The notes under the pieces are model-generated. The model saw only the letters and a program-made list of their open reading frames with translations, had not been told where the DNA came from and did no database searches. Source: Paucidesulfovibrio longus DSM 6739 (GTDB lineage: Bacteria > Desulfobacterota > Desulfovibrionia > Desulfovibrionales > Desulfovibrionaceae). Taken from it: 64,000 nt of DNA. The stretch lies in contig NZ_ATVA01000011.1 of assembly GCF_000420485.1 (NCBI RefSeq), positions 248,001 through 312,000 on the forward strand. Direction: 5' to 3'. Position numbers and translations under genes: made by a program. Positions 10,938 to 19,886 of this stretch are shown piece by piece (positions within the stretch are counted from its first letter, which is position 1; each line of letters opens with the position of its first letter).

Positions 10938-11842
10938 GCGATCAGCAGTCCCATTCCCAAGGCGAAGCCAAGCCTGAGCGCGGCAAGGTGGAAGGCGTCG
11001 GACGCGACAAGATCAAGGGCGTCTTCTCCACCCAGACCGTGGAAAAGGTCGGCACCGGCACGACGCAGCGCAAGGCCATCCAGAAGACCTACTGGTTCTG
11101 CGAGGAGGGCAAGGAGGACTTGATCCAGGTCCAGCCCCTGAACAAGAACTACGTTCCTTCCGGTCCCAGCCGCGCCGTGGCCAAGGAGGAGTTCCTGGGC
11201 AAGTTCAACCCGGAACCGGAATTTTACGTCCAGACGGTCTATCCGAAAATGCGCGAACTGGAGAACACCATCAAGCGCGGCGAGGACCACCGCGAGGCCG
11301 GAAGGGTCTATTCGGCCGAGCTGGAGTTCAAGGAAGCCACCACTGTGGACGAGGAAAACGTCCGCGCCAATTTCGGCCTGGGCCTGACCTATCTGGATCG
11401 CGGCGACGCGGTCAAGGCCAACGACATTTTCGAACGGCTCGTGAACCTGGAGGCGGCGTTCGACCAGGAACACAAGCACCTGTTCAACGACTTCGGCATC
11501 AACCTGCGCAAGAACAAGATGCTTGAGCAGGCCCTTGAATACTACCACCGCGCCGAGCGGCTGGAAGGCCACGACGAGAATCTCTTCCACAACATCGCCA
11601 GGGTCTACTACGAACTCGGCGATCTCGAACACTGCGTCGAATATCTGAAGCGCTCGCTCCAGCTCAACCCCGGCATGGAAGAAGGCAAGCTGTTCATGGA
11701 ATATCTCAAGAAGAACGGCTACGTCACTGTACTTCCCGACGGAACGGAAAAGATCGATCCCAATCCGGACGGCATCGTCGGCAGCGGCAAGGGCAAGGGC
11801 GACGGCAAGCCCATCGACGTGGACGGAGGCGCGAAGTTCTGA
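10934..11842 (+). CDS. Tetratricopeptide-repeat protein, cytoplasmic
   Basis: A 302-residue soluble protein without a signal peptide. The first ~120 residues are unlike known domains and contain [35 protein letters not shown]. Residues ~110-250 form TPR units ([37 protein letters not shown] and [33 protein letters not shown]). The tail is Gly/Asp/Lys-rich ([14 protein letters not shown]). It overlaps the pyrF stop and abuts the HDOD gene (the last A of its stop is the first base of the next ATG). Probably a scaffold working with the HDOD regulator; function not known. Confidence 0.8.
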   Translation: MSDQQSHSQGEAKPERGKVEGVGRDKIKGVFSTQTVEKVGTGTTQRKAIQKTYWFCEEGKEDLIQVQPLNKNYVPSGPSRAVAKEEFLGKFNPEPEFYVQTVYPKMRELENTIKRGEDHREAGRVYSAELEFKEATTVDEENVRANFGLGLTYLDRGDAVKANDIFERLVNLEAAFDQEHKHLFNDFGINLRKNKMLEQALEYYHRAERLEGHDENLFHNIARVYYELGDLEHCVEYLKRSLQLNPGMEEGKLFMEYLKKNGYVTVLPDGTEKIDPNPDGIVGSGKGKGDGKPIDVDGGAKF

Positions 11843-12711
11843 TGCACAGCGACGACGCCAAGACGTTTCTGATCGGGCTGCCGGACGTGCGGCACGACCT
11901 GCCCTTCTCGCCCGGCCTGATGCACAAGCTCTTTGCCCAGACCGGGGAAAACTCGCTGGCCTCCCTGAACCAGGTGGCCGAGACCATATCCAAGGACCAG
12001 GGACTGACGGCCAAGATCCTGGCCGTGGCCAATTCCGCGTTCTACGGGCTTCAGGCGCGCGTGAGCACGGTGCAGCGCGCCGCGGCCGTGCTGGGGCTGG
12101 CGGAAATCCGCAACATCGTGGTCGCCTTCGGCATCCGCGCCCTGAGCCGCAAATTTTCCCTGCCCAAGTCTTTCAACCTGCTGGATTATTGGAAGCACCA
12201 GTTTTGCGTGGCCAACGTGGCCAAGGAATTGGCCCGGCGGGCCGGGAGTCCGGACGTGGCCAACCTCTTCACCGCCGGACTGCTCCACGACCTCGGCAAG
12301 CTGATCACCGCGCTCTATCGTCCCGAAGACTGGCAGGCCATGGAAGATCTCGCCAAGGTCAAGAAGCTGCCTCCGCATAAGGCCGAGGACGAATACTGGG
12401 GGCTGGACCACGGCGTGATCGGTTCCCTGGTGCTCAAGTCCTGGGATTTTCCCCCTGAACTTTACGAGCCCGTGAACTGGCACCATTCTCCGCGTCTGGC
12501 CGGGGTCTTCAGCGGCGACGCCGCCATGCTCGGCATGGCCGACGCCATTGCCCGCCGGATTTTCGACGGGGTGGACTCCGACCCGGAAGCCGAGGAGCAG
12601 ATCATCAAGACCTGCCGGCAGTTCGGCCTCGACCCGCAGGAAATCCTGGCCCAGGCCGGGGAGCTGCTCAACGACGAATCCATCGACAAGGTCGTGCACC
12701 TGCTCGTCTGA
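11842..12711 (+). CDS. HDOD-domain regulatory protein
   Basis: A 289-residue protein whose first ~220 residues are an HDOD domain: PFSPGLMHKLFAQTGENSLASLNQVAETISKDQGLTAKILAVANSAFYG, then an HD-like core FTAGLLHDLGKLI. HDOD proteins are usually adaptors in signalling, chemotaxis or DNA-repair regulation. Its GLLHDLGK keeps the HD pair, but the family is generally considered non-catalytic. It sits between the TPR gene and recJ, 11 bp before recJ, in the yicC operon. Confidence 0.88.
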   Translation: MHSDDAKTFLIGLPDVRHDLPFSPGLMHKLFAQTGENSLASLNQVAETISKDQGLTAKILAVANSAFYGLQARVSTVQRAAAVLGLAEIRNIVVAFGIRALSRKFSLPKSFNLLDYWKHQFCVANVAKELARRAGSPDVANLFTAGLLHDLGKLITALYRPEDWQAMEDLAKVKKLPPHKAEDEYWGLDHGVIGSLVLKSWDFPPELYEPVNWHHSPRLAGVFSGDAAMLGMADAIARRIFDGVDSDPEAEEQIIKTCRQFGLDPQEILAQAGELLNDESIDKVVHLLV

Positions 12712-12722
12712 CCGGAGGCGTT

Positions 12723-14438
12723 TTGCCGAACATCTGGAAGTTTCGCGAGCGGGGCGGCAGCCCCGCCGATTCGGATCGCATGGCCCAGGAACTGGGCGTT
12801 TCCCCTCTCATTGTGGAAATATTGTCCAGCCGTGGCTTGAAAACCCTCGGCGAGATGGATCGTTTCCTCAGTCCCCTGCTGCGCCACCTGGAGCGGCCCG
12901 GCTGCATCCCCGGCCTTGCCGAGGCTGCCCGCGTCCTGGCCCAGGGCATTGCCGAAGGGCTGCCCTTGGCCGTTTGGGGCGACTACGACGTGGACGGCGT
13001 CACCTCCACGGCGCTGGTGAAAAACTTTCTCGCGGAGCACGGGGTGGAGGTGCGCCACTTTCTGCCCAACCGTCTGGAGCACGGCTACGGCATGAACGTG
13101 GAAGGCGTGGAACAGCTTTACGAAGAGGGCGTCCGGCTGCTGCTCACCGTGGACTGCGGCATATCGGACCATGAGCCCGTGGCCCGCGCCCGCGAGCTGG
13201 GCATGGTCGTGGTGGTTTCGGACCATCACCTTCCCGGCGAGTTTCCGCCGGATGCCCAGGCCGTGTGCAACCCCAAGCTGGCCTGCGCGGACGGGGAATG
13301 TCCCTGCGCGGACCTGGCCGGGGTGGGGGTCGCGCTGCTGCTCATGGCCGAGCTGAACAGGCTGATGCCGAAACAGATTGATTGGCGGCCGTTGCTGGAC
13401 CTCGTCGCCCTGGGCACCGTGGCCGACGTTGTCCCGCTGACCGGGCCGAATCGCATTCTTGTCAAGAACGGCCTGCTTATGATCAAGGACGCCAAGCGTC
13501 CGGGCATCGGCGCGCTCAAGGAGGTCAGCGGCTACGATCGTCTGGCCGCGCTCGGCGCGGGGCAGATCGGCTTCGGCCTGGCGCCGCGCATCAACGCCGC
13601 GGGACGGCTCGGCGATCCGCAGACCGCCCTGGACCTGCTCCTGGCCCCGGACCTGGCCACGGCCCGGCCCCTGGCGGAAAAGCTGGACCGCATGAACGCC
13701 GAGCGCCGGAGCGAGGAAGACTCGATCCTCGCCGAAGCCCTGGAACAGGCCGAGCAGCAGCTCCGGCTCTTCCCCAAAGCCATGGGCCTCGTGCTCATGG
13801 CGCCGCACTGGCATCCCGGAATCATCGGCATCGTGGCCTCGCGGGTGGTCGAGAGGCATTATCGGCCCACGCTTCTGCTCTGCGAGGAGGGAGGCGTGCT
13901 CAAGGGGTCCGGCAGGAGCATCTCGGAATTCGACCTGCACGGCGCGCTTTGCGCATGCGCGGACCTGCTGGCCGGATTCGGCGGCCACAGACAGGCCGCC
14001 GGGCTTTCCCTGCCCGCGGAAAATCTGGATGCCCTGCGCGCAAGATTCCATGCGGCCTGCGTCGTCCAGCTCGGCGAGGAGCCGCTGACCCCGTCGCTCA
14101 AGGTGGACAGCGAACTGCCCCTTTCCGCCGTCGATTTCAACCTGCTCAAGAATCTGGAACAGCTCCAGCCTTTCGGCATGGGCAATCCCGAGCCGGTATT
14201 CGCGACCCCGCCCGTGCAGGTGCGCGAGCACCGCGTTTTCGGCAAGAACCACGTGCGCATGACCCTGGCCGACATGGAGGCCAAGGCGGTGCTCTCGGCC
14301 AAGGCCTGGCGCATGGCCGAACAGTTTCCCTACGACCTCAAGGGCAAGGTGCTGCGTTTCGCCTTCACGCCCAAGATCGACCGCTTCAACGGCGTGCCCA
14401 AGATCGAGCTGAACATCAAGGACTGGCGGGAAAAGTAA
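12723..14438 (+). CDS. recJ: Single-stranded-DNA-specific exonuclease RecJ
   Basis: A 571-residue 5'-3' ssDNA exonuclease for recombination and base-excision repair. The DHH phosphoesterase motifs are visible: I AVWGDYDVDGVTST, II LTVDCGISD, III VVSDHHLPGEFP and IV LVALGTVADVVPL, followed by DHHA1 (GFGGHRQAAGLSL) and a C-terminal OB domain. The start is a TTG at 12723, 6 bp downstream of GGAGG; no suitable ATG lies nearby before the conserved N-terminus. It is the last gene of the yicC operon. Confidence 0.94.
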   Translation: MPNIWKFRERGGSPADSDRMAQELGVSPLIVEILSSRGLKTLGEMDRFLSPLLRHLERPGCIPGLAEAARVLAQGIAEGLPLAVWGDYDVDGVTSTALVKNFLAEHGVEVRHFLPNRLEHGYGMNVEGVEQLYEEGVRLLLTVDCGISDHEPVARARELGMVVVVSDHHLPGEFPPDAQAVCNPKLACADGECPCADLAGVGVALLLMAELNRLMPKQIDWRPLLDLVALGTVADVVPLTGPNRILVKNGLLMIKDAKRPGIGALKEVSGYDRLAALGAGQIGFGLAPRINAAGRLGDPQTALDLLLAPDLATARPLAEKLDRMNAERRSEEDSILAEALEQAEQQLRLFPKAMGLVLMAPHWHPGIIGIVASRVVERHYRPTLLLCEEGGVLKGSGRSISEFDLHGALCACADLLAGFGGHRQAAGLSLPAENLDALRARFHAACVVQLGEEPLTPSLKVDSELPLSAVDFNLLKNLEQLQPFGMGNPEPVFATPPVQVREHRVFGKNHVRMTLADMEAKAVLSAKAWRMAEQFPYDLKGKVLRFAFTPKIDRFNGVPKIELNIKDWREK

Positions 14439-14471
14439 AAGCCGTGCCTCCGAGAGGGGCACGGCTTTTTT
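14437..14471 (+). terminator. Bidirectional terminator between recJ and lipA
   Basis: A perfect 12-bp stem, AAAAGCCGTGCC paired with GGCACGGCTTTT, overlaps the recJ stop and is followed by T's. The A/T flanks on both sides let it also stop transcripts arriving from lipA on the other strand. Confidence 0.92.
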
Positions 14472-14500
14472 CTGGATTCCGTCCGCCCGCTGTGCGGGCC

Positions 14501-15388
14501 TCAGTCTTCCGCAGGGCGTTTTTCGAGAAACTTCGCAGCATTGTAGCTGCTGCGCACCAGCGGGGCGCAATACATCTGCGGCACGCCCAGCTTCTTCCCT
14601 GCCTCGGCATACTCCTCGAAAACGTCCGGGTGCACATAGCGCCGCACTTCCGGGTGTTCGCGCGTGGGGCGCATGTACTGGCCCACGGTCACGATGTCGC
14701 AGCGTACCGCCGCAAGATCCTTGACCGCGCGCAGCAGTTCCTCGTCCGTTTCCCCCAGCCCGACCATCAGGCCGGACTTGGTGGGGATTTCCGGCGCGAT
14801 TTCCTTGGAGCGGGCCAGCAGGTCGAGGCTTTGGCGATACTCCGCCTGGGGCCGGATGCGGTCATAGAGGCCGGGCACGGTCTCCACGTTGTGGTTGAGG
14901 ATGTCCGGTCCGGCGTCGAGCACCGTCTTCAGGGCATCGCGGTCGCCCTGAAAGTCCGGGATGAGCACTTCCACGGTGCAGTCCGGCTGGGCGGCGCGCA
15001 GCGCCCGGATGGTGGCAGCGAAGTGCGCGGCCCCGCCGTCCGGCAGGTCGTCGCGGGTCACGGAGGTCACGACAACGTGCCGCAGGCCCAGGCGTTTCGC
15101 GCCTTCGGCCACGCGGCGCGGCTCGTCCGGGTCCAGGGGCTGCGGGCGTCCGGGCGTGATGTTGCAGAAGGCGCAGTTGCGCGTGCACTGGCTGCCCATG
15201 ATCATGAACGTGGCCACCTTGCGCGAGAAGCACTCCCAGCAGTTGGGGCATTTGGCGCTCTGGCAGACCGTGTTCAGGTGCAGGTCTTTGAGCAGTTCGC
15301 GCGTGCCGGAAAAGTTCGGGCTTTCGGGCAGCTTGACCCTAAGCCAGGGCGGGATGCGCAACGGCCTGGAATTCTTCTCGGAAGACAT
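14501..15388 (-). CDS. lipA: Lipoyl synthase
   Basis: A 295-residue radical-SAM enzyme that inserts two sulfurs into protein-bound octanoyl groups. The auxiliary cluster motif CX4CX5C is Cys42/47/53 ([13 protein letters not shown]) and the radical-SAM CX3CX2C is Cys68/72/75 ([13 protein letters not shown]). The C-terminal VRSSYNA carries the conserved Ser ligand of the auxiliary cluster. The ATG at 15388 follows GAGGTGAAAG. Its first ~17 codons overlap the end of lipB in another frame. Confidence 0.97.
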   Translation of the reverse strand: MSSEKNSRPLRIPPWLRVKLPESPNFSGTRELLKDLHLNTVCQSAKCPNCWECFSRKVATFMIMGSQCTRNCAFCNITPGRPQPLDPDEPRRVAEGAKRLGLRHVVVTSVTRDDLPDGGAAHFAATIRALRAAQPDCTVEVLIPDFQGDRDALKTVLDAGPDILNHNVETVPGLYDRIRPQAEYRQSLDLLARSKEIAPEIPTKSGLMVGLGETDEELLRAVKDLAAVRCDIVTVGQYMRPTREHPEVRRYVHPDVFEEYAEAGKKLGVPQMYCAPLVRSSYNAAKFLEKRPAED

Positions 15389-15971
15389 CTTTCACCTCGT
15401 GCATGGAAATCTCGCGCCCGGCCTCGGCCGAGAGCGAAGTGGGCCGCGCTCCCTGGATGCCGCAAGGCGTGATCAGGTCGAAAAGGGTGGTGTCGCTGGA
15501 AACGTTGAGGGCCAGGCCGTGGTAGCTGACCCATTTTTTCACGGCGATGCCGATGGAGCAGAGCTTGCCCTTGTCGGTCCAGACGCCGGGGTGGCCTTCG
15601 CGCCGCCGCGCGGCCACGTCGAAACGGGCGGCGGTCCGGATGACGCTTTCCTCGATGTCGAAGAAGAGCTGCTTCAGCCCGCCGGGTCGTTTTTCCACGG
15701 GCAGGATGGGGTAGCCCACGAGTTGGCCCGGAAAATGGCAAGTGATGTTGCCGCCGCGCGTGGTCCGCGCCAGCTCGATGCCGCGCTCGCGCAGAAAGGC
15801 TTCGGGCACGTGCAGGTTGGCAAGTCCGCCCTGCCGTCCCAGGGTGATCACCGGACGATGCTCCAGCAGAAAAAGGGTCGGCTCGCCTCCGGCCAGCACG
15901 TCGGCGTGGGTTTGCAGTTGGAGCTCCAGGGCCTGCTGGTAGGAAATCAATCCAAGGTCGATGACGTTCAT
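15339..15971 (-). CDS. lipB: Octanoyl-ACP:protein octanoyltransferase
   Basis: A 210-residue transferase that moves octanoate from ACP to lipoyl domains, making the substrate for LipA. Catalytic Lys136 ([19 protein letters not shown]) and Cys170 (LITPCGIQG) are in the expected spacing, and [17 protein letters not shown] is the conserved substrate motif. It begins 3 bp inside the end of the upstream Rsm22-like gene and overlaps lipA by 50 bp, so the three genes are one minus-strand unit. Confidence 0.96.
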   Translation of the reverse strand: MNVIDLGLISYQQALELQLQTHADVLAGGEPTLFLLEHRPVITLGRQGGLANLHVPEAFLRERGIELARTTRGGNITCHFPGQLVGYPILPVEKRPGGLKQLFFDIEESVIRTAARFDVAARRREGHPGVWTDKGKLCSIGIAVKKWVSYHGLALNVSSDTTLFDLITPCGIQGARPTSLSAEAGREISMHEVKDVFREEFQAVAHPALA

Positions 15972-17362
15972 GGCTTTTTAGGTTTGCGGCGCTTGTCCGA
16001 GCTGGGTTTGCGTTTGTCCGGGGCTTCCTGGCGGCGTTTTCCCGCCGGTGCGCTCCGTTCCTCTTTTCCCTCGCGGGGCTTGCGGCGGGGGGAAGCGGGC
16101 TTGGGGGCGCGTTCGTAGCGTTCGCCGATGCCGCCCTTGCCGGTGCCGGAGCGGGGCGTGCGCGCGGACTTGCCGCCGGACTCGTCCGGTTCGGCGGCGC
16201 GCGGTGCGGGGCGCGGCTTGCGTTCCGGGTCGAGCGGAAGGATCAGGGCGCCGGATTTGGGGTCGTTGTCAACGTGTTCCGGCCACTGCGGAACGAGCAG
16301 GTCGCCCGGCCAGCCGCCCCGGCTGAGATTCGGGGCCTGGATGAGCACGAGTCCGCGCTCGCAGCAGCCGTATTGGCCTGCTCCGTCCGGAATGGGAAAA
16401 ATATTCGAGACGGCGCGGACCCGGTCGGACTGGGGCGCGGCGGCGCGGCTCATGAACAGGAAGCTGATGCTTGTGTCGTTCTTGGGCAGTCCGGCCCGGT
16501 TGGACAGGGCCTGCAACCAGCGCGGAACGCCCGTGACGGGCAGTCGGAAATGGCACCAGGGCTTGCTGCCCGTGCCGGGCATGGGGCATTCCTCCGCGTG
16601 GGGGCAGGGGGAAAGCGGAGCAAAGCCCTGGTCCAGGCATTCGCGGCGCAGGTGGGAAAGGATGGTGCCGGAGCGCCGCGTTCCCGGCTCGATGATCAGG
16701 AGCTTTCCGTCGTCCGCCATGTTCTTGCGCAGGATGGAGGTCACGCGCTCGGCCTGGGTGGGCAGGCTGCCGCCCGGTCCCCAGTGCAGTTCGTTGAGCG
16801 CGTTGGCCGCCACGAGCAGGTCCGCCCGACCATGGATTTCCGTGTGCATGGGGCCTTTGACCAGATCGATCTTCCAGGGCAGTTCTTCGCCCGCCATTTC
16901 GCGCAGCAGGGCCAGGCCGTCGCGCATGATGCCGGGCGTGCGGTCGACGCAGACCAGGCGCAGGCGGCGCGTGCGCAATTCGGGCAGCGCGATCCAGAGG
17001 GCCAGAGGCACGGTCAGGGGACCGGAGCCGAGGTCGGCCACGGTGGCTCCCTCCGCAGGGGCGATGCCAAGGCCGTCGCGATCCAGGCCTTGAAAGAGCC
17101 GCACGAGCCGATAGAGGTTCCAGGGAAGGAAATAGCGCAGATAGGCGGTCCGGGAGCCGGGGTTGCCCATGTAGTCGTTGTTGATCTCGCCGCGCTCGTC
17201 CGTGAGCATCCGGGAGAGGTCGCGAATGCCGTAGGGCAGGGTTTCAAGGTGGCGTCCCTTGAGCGGGTGGATTTTGTCCAGCGCGCGGCCGAAAACCGCG
17301 AGGTGCGCGGTCACGGTCTCGTTGGGCTTGGGAAACAGGGTCGAAAGGCGTTTAGCGGACAT
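15968..17362 (-). CDS. Rsm22-family (METTL17-like) methyltransferase-fold protein
   Basis: A 464-residue protein starting MSAKRLSTLF at 17362, overlapping the upstream gene by 11 bp. It has a Rossmann SAM-binding motif (VADLGSGPLTVPLAL, ~108-122) and the family context LPYGIRDL...YLRYFLPWNLYRL. Four cysteines, Cys253, Cys259, Cys270 and Cys333 or Cys334 (PCPHAEEC, WCHFR, YGCCERG), match the four-Cys arrangement that binds [4Fe-4S] in mitochondrial METTL17. The last ~85 residues are a very basic, disordered Lys/Arg/Pro tail, fitting RNA or ribosome binding. The Rsm22 family assists small ribosomal subunit assembly; whether this bacterial member methylates anything is unknown. Confidence 0.85.
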   Translation of the reverse strand: MSAKRLSTLFPKPNETVTAHLAVFGRALDKIHPLKGRHLETLPYGIRDLSRMLTDERGEINNDYMGNPGSRTAYLRYFLPWNLYRLVRLFQGLDRDGLGIAPAEGATVADLGSGPLTVPLALWIALPELRTRRLRLVCVDRTPGIMRDGLALLREMAGEELPWKIDLVKGPMHTEIHGRADLLVAANALNELHWGPGGSLPTQAERVTSILRKNMADDGKLLIIEPGTRRSGTILSHLRRECLDQGFAPLSPCPHAEECPMPGTGSKPWCHFRLPVTGVPRWLQALSNRAGLPKNDTSISFLFMSRAAAPQSDRVRAVSNIFPIPDGAGQYGCCERGLVLIQAPNLSRGGWPGDLLVPQWPEHVDNDPKSGALILPLDPERKPRPAPRAAEPDESGGKSARTPRSGTGKGGIGERYERAPKPASPRRKPREGKEERSAPAGKRRQEAPDKRKPSSDKRRKPKKP

Positions 17363-18911
17363 GGGCGAAGACCATCCTTTGCATGAATTGACTGCCGAGT
17401 TCGGGGTCGGCGGCGAGGTCCACCAGCCGGGGCGGGGCCATGCCTTCCAGATCCTTGCGGACCTGGGGCGATTGGAGCAGCAGAACCGCCCCGCGCAGGG
17501 AGGTGTTGCCTTGCTTGCGCGTGCGTGCGGCCAGTCCCGCAGGCAGGAATCCCAGAGTTTCCAGATCCGCGAGGGAAACATGCTCTCCCATGGCTCCGGC
17601 CAGGTGCAGGGCCGCGAGGTCGCCCGGCAGCAACCCCGCCTCGGCCAGCAGGCGCGAAAAAGCCAGGTTGAAGGCGGCCTTGACCTTGAGAATCTGTTCC
17701 ACGTCCGAGGCGGGCAGGGCGAGGTCGTCGTTGACGCGAAACGCGGGCTCGTCCTGCGCCGTGAAGAGCCGGGCCGCGAGCCGTCCCAGCAGCGGAGTGG
17801 CCGCGTTTTGCGCGGCGTCGGCAAGGAAGCGCCCGTCGGTGCGCAGCAGTCCGGCCCGCAGCAGCAGGGCCACCAGGGAAAGATGTCCGGTTCCGGTGAT
17901 GCCGGGCGGGCCGTTCTGGTCGTTCTCGAAATATTGCGGAGTCGGTCCGGCCGGGCCGAGGGTGAAGCCGGTGACGGCGCCCGGTCCGGCGGTGCGGCCG
18001 CAGCGCAGTCCCACGCCTTCCAGGGCCGGGCCCATGGGCACGCTCGCGCAGAGCAATTCCGAGGGCGAGAGGGCCAGGATGAATTCCCCGTTGGTGCCCA
18101 GATCCGCCAAAAGGAAGGGGTATTCCGGCCGGGCGTCCGGTGCGAGGACCAGGGAGGCGAACCCCGCGGAAAGATCGGCTCCCACGAACGGCGCGTAGAG
18201 CGGCGGCAGATAGGCCGGGGGCAGGGCCGGATCGAGCCGTTCGAGGCTTCCGCCCCGCAGCGGCAGCGCGTAGGGCGAGGACGCCAGACAGGAGGCGTTT
18301 CTGCCGAGCAGCAGGGCGAGCATGGCCGGATTGCCCGCGATGCAGAGGGAATCCACCGGGATGTTCAGCGAAGCGGACAGGAGCTTGAGCTGGTCGAGAA
18401 CCAGGTTGCGGAGGATGTCCCCGCCGCCGGGCCGGAGGGAAAAGGCCAGCCGGGCCATGATTTCGCCGCCGAGGCCGATCTGCGCGTTCAGTTCCGAGCC
18501 GGACGCGGTGATCTTGCCGCCCTGCAAGGCGGCCCAGTGCAGGGTCGTCGTGCCGAGATCCACGGCCAGGGCCGTTTGTCCGCGCGCGTCGAGCCTGCCC
18601 TCGCGGCGCGGCCGGGCCGCGCGGGTCGGCTGCGGCAGTTCGATTTCGCAGGGGGTCGCGGGATGCAGGCAGGAGAGCCGCCAGCCCTTGTCCACGTCGT
18701 TCTGCCCCAGACGGGCGATTTCCTCCCGTCGAGGCGCGGGCGCGCTGCTGGTGAATCGCACGCGGCAGAGCCCGCATTTCCCCAGCCCGGAACAGAGCGG
18801 CACGTTTTCCCAGAGGCCGAGCAAAAATACGGCCTGCGCCAGGGTCTGGTTCGGATCCGTGGCGGTTTCCCGGCGGGTGCCTTCCGGCAGGGTGATGACG
18901 ATGCGTTCCAT
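17352..18911 (-). CDS. RACo-like [2Fe-2S] ASKHA-domain protein (DUF4445)
   Basis: A 519-residue protein with an N-terminal plant-type [2Fe-2S] ferredoxin domain (Cys40, Cys46, Cys49, Cys81 in CSGLGKCGLCRVRF and LSCLHPA). It is followed by an ASKHA actin/Hsp70-like ATPase fold with phosphate motifs ALAVDLGTTTLHWAAL (~113-128), FLLADLGTNGEFIL and HLAGAMGEHV. This is the architecture of RACo, the ATP-dependent reductive activator of corrinoid methyltransferase proteins. No corrinoid protein or methyltransferase gene is next to it, so its client is unknown. The stop overlaps the start of the Rsm22-like gene by 11 bp (GCCCATGTCCGCTAA), implying coupled translation. Confidence 0.85.
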   Translation of the reverse strand: MERIVITLPEGTRRETATDPNQTLAQAVFLLGLWENVPLCSGLGKCGLCRVRFTSSAPAPRREEIARLGQNDVDKGWRLSCLHPATPCEIELPQPTRAARPRREGRLDARGQTALAVDLGTTTLHWAALQGGKITASGSELNAQIGLGGEIMARLAFSLRPGGGDILRNLVLDQLKLLSASLNIPVDSLCIAGNPAMLALLLGRNASCLASSPYALPLRGGSLERLDPALPPAYLPPLYAPFVGADLSAGFASLVLAPDARPEYPFLLADLGTNGEFILALSPSELLCASVPMGPALEGVGLRCGRTAGPGAVTGFTLGPAGPTPQYFENDQNGPPGITGTGHLSLVALLLRAGLLRTDGRFLADAAQNAATPLLGRLAARLFTAQDEPAFRVNDDLALPASDVEQILKVKAAFNLAFSRLLAEAGLLPGDLAALHLAGAMGEHVSLADLETLGFLPAGLAARTRKQGNTSLRGAVLLLQSPQVRKDLEGMAPPRLVDLAADPELGSQFMQRMVFAHVR

Positions 18912-19060
18912 TCGGGTTCCTTTATGGGGCGATTACCGTATCCCAGGGGCCCGGTGCTGTAAATGGGCGGTGCTTGGAGTCCCGGTGGCGGGCGGACGGG
19001 CACGGGCGGCGGAGCCGGAGGACGGCGTCCCCGACAGGCGTTTTCGCGTCCGGAGAGGGG

Positions 19061-19852
19061 TCAGCAGCGTTGCAGGCGTTGTATTGCGTCGTGCAGATGC
19101 GCGAGCCATATCTTGGACAATTCCGGATGCTCGGCAGCGCCGAGGAGCACCACTTCGCACTCCAGGCCGGCCTCCGTGAGCAGGCTTTCCCAGGATTCCG
19201 GCCGGTCCCCGGCCAGGTCGCGCAGGGCGTGCCAGCCCGCGCCGAACAGAAAGGGAAGCAGGGCGGCCTTGCGGATGCCCAGGCGCGCCAGCTTGTCGCG
19301 GGCTTCGAGGATTTCGGGACCGTCGATGGGCGCCACGAACACGAGAGGGTTGTGCTCCTGGAGCAATTCGTTGAGGGCGTCGTAATATTCGCTGCCCGGA
19401 TGGCGGCTGCCGTGGCCCATGAAGAGCACGGCGCCCTCTTGGGGGGCGTGGCGTTCCGCGATGGTCAGCAGGGCCTTTGCAACGTGCTCCAGATCCTGCT
19501 CCCCGGCCAGGAGCGGAAAACCCACCTCGATGCGCTCGAAGCTTTCGTCGCGCAGGACCAGCTCGTTGGACAGGGACAGGATGTCGTGAAATTCCCGGCC
19601 CGGAATGACGTGCAGGGACTGAATGGCCACGCGGCGCAAGCCTTTGTCCGCGAGTTCTTCCAGGCGGGAGCGCAGGCCCGGAGCGGACTCGCCCTTTTCT
19701 TCCAGCATCTTGCGAACGTGCTGCGAAGTGTAGGCCACTTCGCAGGGCACGCCCGGATACTCGGCGCGGACCATGTCGCGGATGCGGCTCAGGGCGGCCT
19801 GGGCGTCGGGCTTGCGGGAGCCGTATGCGGCGAGAAGAATGGCGTAGTTCAT
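19061..19852 (-). CDS. cbiK: Sirohydrochlorin cobaltochelatase CbiK (cytoplasmic type)
   Basis: A 263-residue class II chelatase that inserts Co2+ (or Fe2+) into sirohydrochlorin, early in anaerobic cobalamin and possibly siroheme synthesis. The start MNYAILLAAYGSRKP at 19852 is the conserved CbiK N-terminus. Metal-binding histidines are seen in FMGHGSRHPG (His147) and FLFGAGWHAL (His208). There is no signal peptide, so this is the cytoplasmic form rather than the periplasmic haem-binding CbiK known in Desulfovibrio. It is 34 bp downstream of the CheA-core gene. Confidence 0.92.
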   Translation of the reverse strand: MNYAILLAAYGSRKPDAQAALSRIRDMVRAEYPGVPCEVAYTSQHVRKMLEEKGESAPGLRSRLEELADKGLRRVAIQSLHVIPGREFHDILSLSNELVLRDESFERIEVGFPLLAGEQDLEHVAKALLTIAERHAPQEGAVLFMGHGSRHPGSEYYDALNELLQEHNPLVFVAPIDGPEILEARDKLARLGIRKAALLPFLFGAGWHALRDLAGDRPESWESLLTEAGLECEVVLLGAAEHPELSKIWLAHLHDAIQRLQRC

Positions 19853-19886
19853 GTATCGGGCGGCTCCGGAAGGGGCTCGGCCGGAC

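Noticed and set aside
15968-17824. 618-codon version of the Rsm22-like gene
   Set aside because: The extra N-terminus is an out-of-frame reading of the RACo-like gene; the conserved protein starts at 17362.
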